DNA of 64,000 nt from NCBI GenBank assembly GCA_014529385.2, contig CM043947.1, positions 98,426,036 to 98,490,035 of the forward strand. Direction: 5' to 3'. The position numbers were made by a program, and so were the translations under genes. Below are positions 1 to 12,600 of the stretch, piece by piece. The DNA is from Adiantum capillus-veneris. Its lineage: Eukaryota > Streptophyta > Polypodiopsida > Polypodiales > Pteridaceae. The notes below the pieces were generated by a model. That model made no database searches, was not told the origin of the DNA, and saw only the letters and a list, made by a program, of their open reading frames with translations. Within the stretch, counting starts at the first letter, position 1. Each line of letters begins with the position of its first letter.

Positions 1-966
1 TGATATAATGGAACTATTGGAAAATTGCTTGACTAAACAAAAGATAAATTGAGATGAATATTGGAGTATTTGCTAAGCTAAAATCATATTGAAATTTCCA
101 TAGTAAAATTCAATATCCATTTTTCTGTAAAGCACAAGTGCAATCAATCCAACAAAAAAAAGCTCTAACCTTATGGAATAAGTTTTTAACTTTTGAATAA
201 TTCCTTCAAGGAGCTACAAATAAAAGCAAAATCCTAGTTAAAATTTTCAAGCTATGATTTTTTTTTTCAAAATTATATAAAACAGATAGTACACCACCTA
301 AGTCAGTGCCAGAGCCCATACAAATGTGTGGTAGAGAGTTGGCATAATCACTCTGAAATTTATAAGGAAAGCTATAGTCCAATTCCTACTACATTCATCT
401 AATAGTCAAGAATGAGGTACTGTACACAAAATTCTCATTGATATGATGTTGGCATGCATTTTATACACTTTTCTTTTAATGCTCGTTTCACTATAATTAA
501 ATATAAAAAGAGGTGTGAATTCAAGAGGTCAGTTCACAAAATCAAGTTTCAGTGGTAAACATGGAGAAGTTACTTGTTGACCAAATTTGAATGAACTTCA
601 AAGTTTAGTTTGTTGCTTTTGGAGATAAATGTTGTAGTGAATTATGGTAAGGGATTAATGTGATTATTTCAATATAGATTGGGATTTTAAAGTTAATATC
701 AACATTTAAATGACAACGAAGTATGATTAAATGACATTGATCATTGAATTACAGAAAAGGACCTATTTACAAACTAAACAAAGACAAAAAAAAAAGGGAA
801 TTGAACTCAACATTAAATGGAAGGACAAATTTACAATGATGAAAAGACCCATTTACATTATGAAAAGAAGATATTATTTTATAAAACCTTCTCTTTCAAT
901 CAACGAGGAAACTTGTCCATCATTAACAACCTCTGTATCAATGGATCAAAAGGTGAACATTTTCTC
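1..966. other. AT-rich intergenic DNA, no gene seen
   Basis: The stretch is AT-rich with many stops in all frames. The only longer open frame (731-1006) has no recognisable domain and runs into the LTR that starts at 967, so I do not call it a gene. I see no RNA gene and no clear repeat here. Confidence 0.6.
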
Positions 967-1278
<312 letters not shown>

Positions 1279-1292
1279 TGGTATTAGAGCCC
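1279..1292 (+). promoter_or_regulatory. Primer-binding site, tRNA-iMet type
   Basis: TGGTATTAGAGCCC abuts the 5' LTR. The usual plant tRNA-iMet site is TGGTATCAGAGC, so there is one C-to-T change. Confidence 0.75.
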
Positions 1293-3250
1293 TTGGTGGA
1301 GCTATGTGCTTGAAGGCCTTGGCGTGGAGGAGAGCACCCGCTTGAGAAGAAGAACCCACTGGTCGCCAGCCTTCAACCTTCCCATCTTTGCTATAGCATT
1401 AACGCAACCCACTAAGGCGGTCCTCTACACTTCCCCCCTTGCTCTTGGCGTTCTTAAACGTAGCCAACAGCGGCGTCATTTTCCCTCTATCGCAAGCATT
1501 TTGAGATGATGTGTCCAGCAGCACCCTGCTACCCTCTTGCGCATTTTGAAACGCTGCTATGCAATAGGCGCACTTCCCCCTCTCCTACCGACAATGCCGT
1601 CTCTCTCATCCCTGCGTTCTGAGACGCTAGGTCTGCAACACACCAAGAGGTGCCAGTGAAATCAACATTTTGGAACGCTGCTGGGCGCTTTGGCTAGGTT
1701 GTTTATGTCTAGCGATGCCGTTTTAAAATGATGTCTGTCGGAAGCCTTTGGGAAAAAATCGTGATGCCCCCTTATGCCCCTTGCATCTTAAAACGCCCAT
1801 TTGATACCCTCCCCCCCTTAACCCTTTGCTTCATCTCCTAGAGTGCCAACTTGGCACTCCAGTAGTGGTCAACTACTAGAGCTAGAGGAGCTTGAAGAGG
1901 CTGTTTTGAGCCACGAGGAGTGCTATTGGAGTCTTAGCGAGGCAAAGTTTTGATCTACGGAGCCTTGATTTGTTCAAGGGCTCCCACAAGGCAACGTTGA
2001 GGCAGATTGTAGTGAGTGCGGAGCGGCTTGGGAAATTTTTATCGGCTTGGATGGAATTCTTATCCATTGCTATGCACAATTATTGTGGAGCTTTGGATTT
2101 GAGAGGCCTACGATTGGGCAAACGTGCGGAGCGGATATCGGCAAAAGAGTTTCGGATGTCAGAGAGGGATAACAGATTTTGTAGAGCCCATTGCGTGTGG
2201 AGTTCCCTTTGCGGTGGAATTTAAGCGACTTGGATCTTTTTTGTCTTGGTTTGTACGACCATTTTTTGGATTGCGAGAAGGTACCCAATTACCAGATCTT
2301 GCGACTTCAATATGTCCCTACCTTGCTCAAGGCATGATGACATCGACCAAAGACAACCAAAAGCTATGGATAACGGATCGTCAACCATCCAGTTAGCAGC
2401 CTATGCACTGACACAATTCTCAAGGAACGCAACAAATTGTTTGGCTCAAGTCAAAAGCAAATGGAGGAGTTCGCTAGAGAACATTGGCAAAGGTCAGTTG
2501 GACAAGGATGGCAGTACTAGTACGCAATTAGCTGCCTTGGTACCCGAGAGGTACGACCGCATTCATGATTGTGATTTGACGCTTTGTTTGGTTGAGAGTT
2601 TGAAGCCAAAGGCAAAAGTAGGAACTCATAGATAGACAAGGACAAAGGCAGAGGTTGGACAAAGATTATGATAATAAAGATTTGATAGAGGAGATTGGCA
2701 TGGCACTCATGGTGGTGGCCACAATGGCCTCCACATCAAATTTCTAGTCAAATGACATGTGTCATCACTATCTTCAGCTAGAGAGAGGAGTGTGAGTGGC
2801 AGAGAGGGGCAATGTCTGCTCCCTATAATTAATTTGGACCCTTGTGTTGGAGTTCAAGTTATTGGTGTTTGGACCTGTAGGTCGGAGTTCAAGGCACGTG
2901 CATCTGGCACGGAACCAATCAGAAGTCTAAAACACTATGGATGGGCACGCCAATTCATTGTTGTTGGTCAGATTATGGTTAGGATGTGCTCCAACAGTTC
3001 ATTATCTTGGAGTTTTATATTTTGGACTTTATTTGTTCACAGTTCACAAATGGGGATTATTGGACGTAGTGTAGACTACAGTTCAAAGTTTCTCCAAAGG
3101 CAACCGATGCTCAAGATGGCATTACTTTCAGTTACAAAGTTGAGGAGAGCAACACCAAGGTGTATCCACTTGGTGACCACTTTCTGGGGTCTCCATGGTA
3201 GCTTCTTTATAGACTTGGTCTCACTATTGATGTCCAAGCTGCAGAGAGGG

Positions 3251-3584
<334 letters not shown>

Positions 3585-3639
3585 TTGTCAATCGTCCCCT
3601 ATGGCCTCTTGTAGGCCAAAAAGTCCATATAAATAGTTA

Positions 3640-3842
3640 TATTTTAGACCTAAATAAGACCTTTACATATCACTACAATTATAAACATTGCAAATCACCT
3701 TGCATACATTATTGATCCAACAACCCTTGTCTCCAAATCACTTCATGGAAGTTTTTTTCATTGTCAATGCCTCCAATCACACCATAAAAGAGCATCCATA
3801 GCTCACATCATTTGGGAGATCATTTGAAAGAATGCCCTCAAA
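3640..3842 (+). repeat. Diverged direct repeat, left copy
   Basis: It shares with 5470-5655 a series of blocks in the same order: GCAAATCACC.TGCATACA, CCAACAACC.TTGTCTCCAAAT, CTCCAATCACA.CATAA, GCATCCATAGCTCA and CATTTGAAAGAATG (dots are mismatches). The function is unknown; it could be a dispersed repeat or the remains of element ends. Confidence 0.65.
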
Positions 3843-5227
3843 ATATCCCAGATACTAGTTTTCCAAGATGGTCAATATATATGGCCATTGTGGTGTGCTC
3901 TTGATATATAGCACAACTTTATTTTTTGACTGGCTCTCATTAACAATCTAATCTTTAATTTCTTTGCCCATATACATCCTACATAGTGCTAGATGCCTTC
4001 AAAATGAAAGCGTATAAAATTGGTTTGGTGTGAAACCCATGCTTTGCATTCACTCTAGGCCCTTTTGTCCTTGTCACATGTATCCTTTTATAATGAATGC
4101 ATCCCAAGTGACCACATTGTGAAGAGCAAGCTCGTCAAGAACATCAAAACAAGGTGAGGAGGCACTAAGGCTTGATAAGTTGATAAGTTGATAAGTTAAG
4201 GGGAGGGATAAGAGTTATGAAGAATAAGTTTGAATAATTGTCCACAATCACATGTCATTTTTATTGCATTATAATATAGAATTGTATTATCAATTATACG
4301 TAAATAATAAAAAATGGTTTATATATTGCAAAGGCTCCCACTTGAACAATAAGGTGAAAGGTGCACATAGCACATTAGCATTTCAAAACAAAATAAAATG
4401 AAAATAAAGAAAAATAAAAACAATAAAGTAAAGAGATACATTGAAAAATTAAAACAAAAAATTATATTAATGCTATCATAAAAAAAAGATAGATTTAATA
4501 AGCATAGGAAATAATAAAACAGTTTATTGAAATGAATCTTTATTAAGTTCTTAAATATTTTTTAAAAAGTTCATTGAGTATCACTTCACATCATGGGTTC
4601 AAACTCTGAAGAATGCACTCTTTAATCCTTTGTTCTTTAAAGTCTTTTTCAATATGCCAAAGAAATGAATGCAGCTTTAGGAATTAGCATTTAAAAGGAC
4701 ATGATTTCTTTCCCTTCAAGACATTTAAGGCCCCTTGACAGACACATGTGCAATAATTAGAATTAAATTACCTTCACCATATGGTTAATAAGGCCTTTAG
4801 CATGCCAATTACCCTAGACTTGGCATACATGTCAACCAATGATGCCAATCACAATTTTTCCCAACAGTCCTTAATGAATATGGTGGCCATATCAATGCCT
4901 TACACAATGCCACATGACTTTGAAATAAAAGCAATTGGGATTGCACTTGGAGAGAGAACTCGGCTTGGCATTCATTGAATAAAATCTTAGTCTCTTGTTC
5001 ACTTCAATTCATGCATTCCAAATCTAGCAAGCATCTTGAAGAACTTCATGCCATGTGGTTTGAAGCACTATTTAAATGCATAAGGTTATCAAGAGCTGCT
5101 AGTGAATCTGCATGCTCTTTTGACTATTTATAGTTTTTGTTTAATCTTGAAGTTTCACTTAGAATTTCAGAGAGTGTCCATAGTTCACTACTAGATAAAG
5201 GGTGCATAGAGACCATTTTTTTATGTT

Positions 5228-5294
5228 GCTTATGTGACTCCAAACCATCATTCCCTATGTCGCTTATGTGACACCAAACCATCACTCCCTATGC
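5228..5294 (+). repeat. Tandem 34-bp repeat, two units
   Basis: Two adjacent units share GCTTATGTGAC.CCAAACCATCA and then CTCCCTATG-like ends, differing at a few bases. Confidence 0.7.
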
Positions 5295-5469
5295 CACAAC
5301 AATCACATCACATATGCAACAATCCTAGCAACACGTGATGATCCTCTCAACCCATTTGGTATCGTTTATTTGACAAAAATAGCATCACATAAATGACGAC
5401 ATGCATTGCGTAAGCAACACAATGTATCTTTTTATTTTGAAGGGACATTGCTTATATAGGATAGCTATA

Positions 5470-5655
5470 TTACAAACATAAATAGCATCTTTACATGTCT
5501 CAATAATTATCAATGTTGCAAATCACCGTGCATACACTATATCATGCTCCAACAACCTTTGTCTCCAAATTATTTCATGGTAGTTCTTCCCCTTGTAAAT
5601 GGCTCCAATCACATCATAAGCACATCCATAGCTCATGTCATTTGAAAGAATGACT
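5470..5655 (+). repeat. Diverged direct repeat, right copy
   Basis: Partner of 3640-3842. Similarity stops where the MITE-like element at 5658 begins, which suggests that element inserted at or near the end of this copy. Confidence 0.65.
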
Positions 5656-5657
5656 TT

Positions 5658-5930
5658 GGGTAGAAGCATGAATAGGTGGACTTAATACCTGTTTTCGGGA
5701 CAGAATGCTACCAAGTTTTTGTGGTTAGGTAGTAGCATATCGTACAAACTCTAATTTTGTTACTTATGAGCTCAAACTAAATTTCCCCAAGAAATGTTTC
5801 TATTTTGAAGCTACTACCTACAACTTTGTATCACTAGCTACCAACCTGAATAAGTAGAGGCTTGCTACCAGGTGGTAGCTACCATGTCAAAAACAGGTAG
5901 CTAGTGTACCACTTATTCATGCTTTTACCC
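5658..5930. mobile_element. MITE-like element with terminal inverted repeats
   Basis: The left end GGGTAGAAGCATGAATAGG and the reverse complement of the right end GGGTAAAAGCATGAATAAG match at 17 of 19 bases. Pairing continues further inward through an ACCTGTTTT block and a GCTACC block. CTTT occurs just outside both ends (5654-5657 and 5931-5934), a possible 4-bp target duplication. At 273 bp without coding capacity it fits a MITE. I cannot assign the superfamily: the ends do not give a clear Mutator, hAT or Harbinger signature. Confidence 0.55.
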
Positions 5931-5934
5931 CTTT

Positions 5935-6718
<784 letters not shown>

Positions 6719-6899
6719 CCTCAAAGCCGAAAGGGGATGTTCACACATTGCACTGTTCTTCACAAAGGAAGACATGTTGCTGTATAAAGTGCCACTGCAA
6801 ATTTTCTCTGAGAATTTTGGAAGTAATTGGCCCTAAATACGCCTACTAAACTAACTCTTTGTTCACATATGTGTTGGGCTAGGTAGTGGACATATTTGA

Positions 6900-7019
<120 letters not shown>

Positions 7020-7119
7020 CGTGCGTTCTGAACAAAGATGTCTAAGGTCTCTTGGGGTTTTTTCTACGACATTAAAAATTCTCCTCATGTATGTGTGTCT
7101 CTGTATACATATGTGTATG

Positions 7120-7121
<2 letters not shown>

Positions 7122-7161
<40 letters not shown>

Positions 7162-7186
7162 GAGAGAGAGAGAGAAAGAGAGAGAA
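7122..7186. repeat. Compound (CA)n(TA)n(GA)n microsatellite
   Basis: Three dinucleotide tracts follow one another: CA about 7122-7147, TA to 7160, and GA to 7186 with one AAA interruption. Confidence 0.95.
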
Positions 7187-7433
7187 TGTCGCAGCGAGAT
7201 GCACTCCCTCCTTAGGGCTTCTGCATGTACAGGAGAGTGCAGTCCAAGCTAAAGGCCTGTACAACAAAGCGCAGTCCGCATGTACAGCAAAGTGCACGTT
7301 ACCCAGCAGAACAAAGGTCGACCTCCGCCATCTCTTATTGCCATTGGGGGGCTGTTCAACTGCTTACAGAGGCGACGCCCATCACATTTGCAGTCGTCTC
7401 CTGCAAGCATGAAGAGGTCCGCCTTTGATTCTC
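7187..7433. other. Unassigned DNA left of the gypsy-1 LTR
   Basis: It has no similarity that I can see to the 3' LTR of gypsy-1 or to copia-1, although one or both would be expected here if gypsy-1 were complete. The word CATGTACAG.A.AGTGCA recurs twice (about 7223 and 7279). No gene is supported. Confidence 0.5.
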
Positions 7434-8063
7434 TTGGTGATTGACGTTGTCGGTGGCGCATCGTCTTGATGTTTCCCTCAACTAACCTCCCACTAACGTG
7501 CTAACCTCCCGCTAACTCCAAACTTCACCATGCACCATATGGCGCTAGCATTCCATCATGCATCCCTAGTGCCAAGAGCAAGGTTGGTAACAGTCAAGAC
7601 CACCCTTTGTAAGTATCATCATCATCAATAAAAGTGTGCAATGCTATCTTGATCTTTGAGTCCATTCCCTGTTCTCCTTAGCTTTGTTTTCCCCACATTT
7701 GCAGGATGTTTCATCTCTTGTATATCACTCTGCTTGTGCTTCATCACGTGCGGCCTCTTCAGTGAGTCAGTATGCTCCATTCCGACCTTGTCACATACCT
7801 CTCTCGTACACACACTCCTGACTGTTGACTAGGCATTTTCTACATCCGGACAATTGCTTTATCACCATTTCATGATGGTTACCTAGAGGGCATCTCACTT
7901 TTGCTACCCTAGGTCATCAATGTCTGCGTCCTAGCCGCACTTATGCTAGGTGGTGCCCCTCTCTAGTTATAGGATTACTCCTACCTTGAGATGATGCTTG
8001 GGAATGTTCAAGCTATGTGTGGTGTAGAGGCCACCCCATATGGCATGTCATTTTCGGCCATCA
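7434..8063 (+). repeat. Truncated 5' LTR of gypsy-1
   Basis: It matches 16177-16805 closely from TGGTGATTGAC to the terminal CCATCA. The first 2.2 kb of the LTR, judged from the 3' copy, is absent. It keeps the stem-loop CCTAGC/GCTAGG (7930-7935 and 7945-7950) followed by TGGTGCCCCT. Confidence 0.85.
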
Positions 8064-8068
8064 TTTCC

Positions 8069-8086
8069 TTGGCGCCCCCACCGAGA
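8069..8086 (+). promoter_or_regulatory. Probable primer-binding site of gypsy-1
   Basis: TTGGCGCCCCCACCGAGA lies six bases after the LTR end. Gypsy-2 has TTGGTGCCCCCACTGAGG at the matching place. TGG at the start fits pairing with a tRNA CCA end. I do not assign the tRNA. Confidence 0.6.
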
Positions 8087-8140
8087 ATCCTTTCATGAAA
8101 CCCTCCAGTTTCCAAGACTAAAACCCCTAAACTTTTGTGG

Positions 8141-8605
8141 ATGGATGAATGGTTAGCAGGGTTCGCTAACTGGACGACAGAAGAAGAAGAGCTCCAAGCA
8201 CAACTAGAAGAACTTCACATCTCCATCGAAGCTCGAGTGCCAGGCGTAACAATAATCAATTTGCAGTGGGAAAGTCAACCAACACGTCAAACTCAGTGGA
8301 TATACATAGGCCGTGTGCCGCGGAGAAGAAGAGAAAGTCCAGACCATGTCCGCAACCTACGACCAATCTGCAAAAACAAGATGGAGGGAGCTCTGCACAA
8401 TAGAGAATCAACACTGTTCTACTTCGAGAATCGGGTAACTCAAGTCACCAAGGTAATTATCACAGTCAGTTTCCAAGTCGCACCCAATGTTGTAGCACAG
8501 ATAATGGAAGCACATGCTCACGCTCTCACTAGAGAGACTAGGGATCTACTGAGCTTGTTTCAGGAAAGAACACCACCCTCTCCCACAAGCTTGGATAGTG
8601 ATTGA
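8141..8605 (+). CDS. Pre-gag leader protein of gypsy-1 (unknown function)
   Basis: An uninterrupted 154-codon frame lies between the 5' LTR and gag, opening with MDEWLAGFANW. I chose the ATG at 8141 because the same start is kept in gypsy-2 (53981). The N-terminal part is rich in Glu and Gln and could form a short helix or coiled coil. The middle is basic (RVPRRRRE). The C-terminal half carries a Val- and Ile-rich stretch and ends in a Pro/Ser tail (TPPSPTSLDSD). I see no catalytic motif and recognise no family. Ogre-type elements of the Tat branch also carry a frame upstream of gag, and by position this may be the counterpart. It is the only long frame of gypsy-1 without an internal stop. 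Confidence 0.6.
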   Translation: MDEWLAGFANWTTEEEELQAQLEELHISIEARVPGVTIINLQWESQPTRQTQWIYIGRVPRRRRESPDHVRNLRPICKNKMEGALHNRESTLFYFENRVTQVTKVIITVSFQVAPNVVAQIMEAHAHALTRETRDLLSLFQERTPPSPTSLDSD

Positions 8606-8820
8606 ATCACTACAACTTACCTCAAGGCAGATCACACATTTCGATATGAGTACGCTCAATCAAGGTAATACTGGACTGGAAGGGTCACTACTAGCACGTC
8701 ATCGACACCATGCTGGGAAAGGATTGCTTCTTTGAGGTTCTGGCATGAGATCAGCCATTTGTCTTACCTTTGGTACAAGGCAATGTACCGTTTGAAATTT
8801 TAATCTATGTTCTAGTATAA
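8606..8820 (+). pseudogene. Remnant of second pre-gag frame
   Basis: Read in the frame that matches the intact 72-codon frame of gypsy-2 (54464-54682), this segment keeps most residues, including the end QPFVLPLVQGNVPFE, but contains three stops. Confidence 0.55.
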
Positions 8821-8931
8821 AGATGGTATACACGCCTCCTTGTAAAAAAACAAAGGAAAAAAAAAGAAGAATCTTTTAATTGAAAAAGCTAAGCAGTGTG
8901 TCTTTCTAGCTCTCTCTCTCTCTCAGTAATC

Positions 8932-9660
8932 ATGGCAAGTGTAGCATTCCCAACATTTAAAGGAAAGAAGGGGGAGGATTTGGTAACAGATTTCTTAGAT
9001 GACTTTGAAGTAGCATGTGTAGTAAGAAACAAAGATACAAATGAATCCCGGGTAAGAATTTTTAAGCATCTCATGAAGCTAGAAGCTAGGTCGTGGTACA
9101 ACGCACTTCCACAAGCAACTGAGGATGATGGGGAGGCCTTAAAAATTGCTTTTAGGAGGCGCTTTGGGGGAGGTACCACTTCAGAGAAGCTGTGGGACAA
9201 GTTGAGAGACTTGAAGCAGGAGGGTCTTTTAGAGCATGCCACCTATGAGTCCAATTTTGTGGATTTGTGGGAACGGTGGGTTGAGTCACTGGCAAGAGGA
9301 GAAGTTGCACCCAATTTCCTCAAAAAGGACCGATTCACGCATGGCTTGTGTCCACTACTCAAAGAGAAGGTGAAGGGTAGATTCCCGGCTACGTACGAGT
9401 TAGCCATCGAGATTGCTCACATTAAGGACAAGAAGCTGCGGATGAAAGCCAAAGAAACCAAGTCAACAGAAGCAGGAACATCGCATCGACCAAAAAGCAC
9501 GACAACCACCATTCCTCCACCATCACCGGCTCCTGGGGTAAGAAATGACCAACAAGATATGTTGGCCCACATTACTAACCAACTGCAGAATTTGTCTGTC
9601 CACTCGATACAGCAAGAAAGGAATCAAGAAAGAGATCAAGAACCGGGAAGATCACGATGA
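8932..9660 (+). CDS. gag: Gag of gypsy-1 (capsid region)
   Basis: A 242-codon frame starts MASVAFPTFKG and has the retrotransposon gag pattern: a WYNALPQ motif, an FRRRFGGG motif near residue 80, and LWDKLRDLKQ followed by a YESNFVDLW motif. The ATG at 8932 is chosen because gypsy-2 has the same start and the frame upstream is CT repeat. It ends in TGA TAA directly before a segment that reads, in the same frame, the zinc knuckle CYNCGEDGHGMYYC. The nucleic-acid-binding part of Gag is therefore cut off by the stop, as it is in gypsy-2. Confidence 0.8.
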   Translation: MASVAFPTFKGKKGEDLVTDFLDDFEVACVVRNKDTNESRVRIFKHLMKLEARSWYNALPQATEDDGEALKIAFRRRFGGGTTSEKLWDKLRDLKQEGLLEHATYESNFVDLWERWVESLARGEVAPNFLKKDRFTHGLCPLLKEKVKGRFPATYELAIEIAHIKDKKLRMKAKETKSTEAGTSHRPKSTTTTIPPPSPAPGVRNDQQDMLAHITNQLQNLSVHSIQQERNQERDQEPGRSR

Positions 9661-12600
9661 TAAAACAGGGAGTATCATTGCTACAACTGCGGAGAAGATG
9701 GTCACGGTATGTACTATTGTCCCAAACCACGACAACCTATAATAGAGGAGGTAGGAGAAGCCAACTGTCACCCCCTAGAGAGAGAACACCTCCACCCCGA
9801 GCACCAGCCCCACCAACACAAATTCTACATCCACCCCAAGCACCACCACAAGCACCCATTCCACCTCTTCCATTGGCACCACCACCTGATCACCCTGTAA
9901 GCATCATAAGGTTAGAGGAGAAAGGAAGGGTTGTAGTAGTGGATCCAACCAAAGTAAAGGAGAGAGATAAGGGTAAGGAGAAGGTAACCTTTGTAGAACC
10001 ATTTGAAGCCATGACTGTAAAGCGAGCTAGGAGGGATAAATCTACACAATCTGATGATGAGAGAAGCATGAAAGGAGAGACTAGCAAGAGGCGGTCAAGG
10101 CCAGGACGAAAAATAGGCATCACCAACTTCCAGCTAGGGGAGAGTTCTAGGCCCTATAGTCTAACATTGGATGTGGTAGAGCAAGGACCAAGATTACATG
10201 GCCACAGCTGCTACATCTTGCACCAAAGGTAAGGCAGTAGTGGTCCAAAATGGTAAGTACAAGGCACTCCAAGGTAAAGGTAGCCGGAGCAATTTCGGGT
10301 TGCAACATGGATGACATCCTTCTAATTGTCGACGTTACCATAAAGGGTAAGAAGGTTGGAAACACCTACATTGATGGTGGTGCACAAATTTGTGTGATGA
10401 GGGAAGCATGATGCTTCGGCTAGGGCTCGAGGTTGACAGGCCTTCTCCATGCAAGGCAAAGATGGAAAACAACGCAAAAGTAAAATGGGGCGGGTGTGGT
10501 AAGTGCTGTGAAGGTAAAAGCCTTCAATACTGAGGTAGAAGCAGATGTTTTTGTGATGCCAACTAAGGGGGAGGGCTATCAATTAATCTTGGGAAGGCCA
10601 TGATTGATGGCCATGAAGGCAAAGTAGGACTGGGGCACTGGCCTTCTACACATGACCGGTAAAAACGGGGAAACAACCTACTACGACATGAAGACCGGCA
10701 AGCAGAAGCAAATGGATCTAGAGACATTAGCATATGAAACCACTAGTGAGTCTTCCACTTATGAGGAGGAGACCACTTCCACTTATGAAAGCGATAGTTC
10801 CATCGATGTGATGGGTATCATTATGAAGGATCTACAAAGGGTAAGCACACCTGGCGACCCGTCACCAGAGGGGCAAAACAGCAAGGAGGAAAGTAAATCA
10901 CCTGGCCTAAGAGAAAGTAGGTTGAAGAGTATGCTGTCTATGGAGCTAACAATTGAAGATAAAGATAAATTTTTGCAAATGTTGATGGGATTTCTTGACC
11001 TTTTCATTGACAACTATGAAAGAATCATAGGTATTATAATAGTGGAATATCATATTAAGCTAAAGGAAGGGGTGAAACCAGTTGTGCAAAGCTACGACGG
11101 CTGGGGGTCATACAAAAAAAGGCACTCCTTGCCGAGGTAAGGAAGCTACTAGAAGTAGGGTTCATCTATCCTGTGGAAAAGTCAGAGTGGGTGTCACCCG
11201 TACTAGTGACGCCTAAGAAGAATGGTAAGTGGAGGGTCTGTGTTGACTACAAACCACTAAATGCAGCTACAAAGAGAGACCACTTCCCTCTCCCTTTCTT
11301 GGATGAAATTCTGAATGAAATGGCTGGTTTTGAATGCTACACCGTGTGTGATGGTTATTCCGGGTATTTTCAAAGACGCACAGCCTTGGAAGATCAGCTA
11401 AAAACCACTTTCATTACGCCATGGGGTTGTTTTGCATACAGAGTTATGCCATTTGGTCTCACAAATGCGCCTGCCACATTCCAAAGATATGTCACATATG
11501 TATTTCAACCGTTCTTTGGAACATCCATAAGAGTGTTCATTGATGATTTTTGTATATATAGCACTGCATTTCACATGTAGAAAAGGTAACCGAGGGTTTG
11601 GCGAGGCTACAAAGCCTAGATGGGCAATTAAATGTAGACAAGTGCCACATTGGGGAAAGTAGAGTCATTCTTTTAGGCCATGAAATTTCAGCAAAAGGTA
11701 TCAATGCCGATCCAAGTAAGGTGTTCGCACTCATAGCCCTACCTTCACCAACAATCACACGTCAATCAGTCTCTTTTCTACAAAAGGTGAGATACTTGAG
11801 TAGATTCATACATCTACTATCACAACTTGTTCTACCACTGCAACAGCTCACTCAAAGATCAACTTTCACCTAGGACGAGGAGAGCAAACATCAATACAAC
11901 AAGGTAAAGGAGGTCTTAGCCACCCTACCAACTATCTCACCGCCTAAGTGGGATGAAACATTTTATGTCACCTTAAGCATGGGTGATGAATCCTTGGGGG
12001 TTGTGCTACTCCAGAAGGATACAACAACATCTTTCATGAGGACAATCTACTTCTCCAGTCGAATGATGACAGTAGCAGAGAAAGGTTTCACCCATGTGGA
12101 ACACCTAGTCCTAGCTCTTAGATTTGCAACTATAAAGTTTAGGTCATATTTGCTGCCTAGGCAATTTGTGATTCTAACCACGGATGAGATGTTTCCCTAT
12201 GTTGTACAACACATGGATGTTTCTACTAGGATTACTAAATGGCTAGTTCGTCTACAAGAGTTTGACTACATGGTACAAGTAGAAAGCACGACAAGGGCAA
12301 GCTTGGGGGCACTCATGACCTACCAAAACTTTGAGAAGAAGGTAAATCAATCTAAAGGGAAGGAGTTCAACCACTTTCAGAGCCACTGGTGGTAGAAAGA
12401 GCACACTCTCTCTACTTTGATGGAGCCTACAAGCGAGCATCCAGCAAAGCAGCTCTGCAGGCATATTGGTCTTTGATGACAAAGGTATCAAGGTATTTTT
12501 GCTTGGCCATTTGTTAGAATCACATTCTAACAATGAAGATGAGTATGCAGCACTGACCAAGGGGTTACAATGGTGCATTTCACAAGGGGTAAGGCGCCTT

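Larger units (their letters stand above)
3585..5653. other. AT-rich gene-free DNA bounded by a duplicated segment
   Basis: I find no coding region. About 3640-3842 and 5470-5655 are diverged direct copies of each other, and the DNA between them is AT-rich with short low-complexity runs, for example three GATAAGTT units near 4172-4196. The open frame at 4781-4978 shows no domain. Confidence 0.55.
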
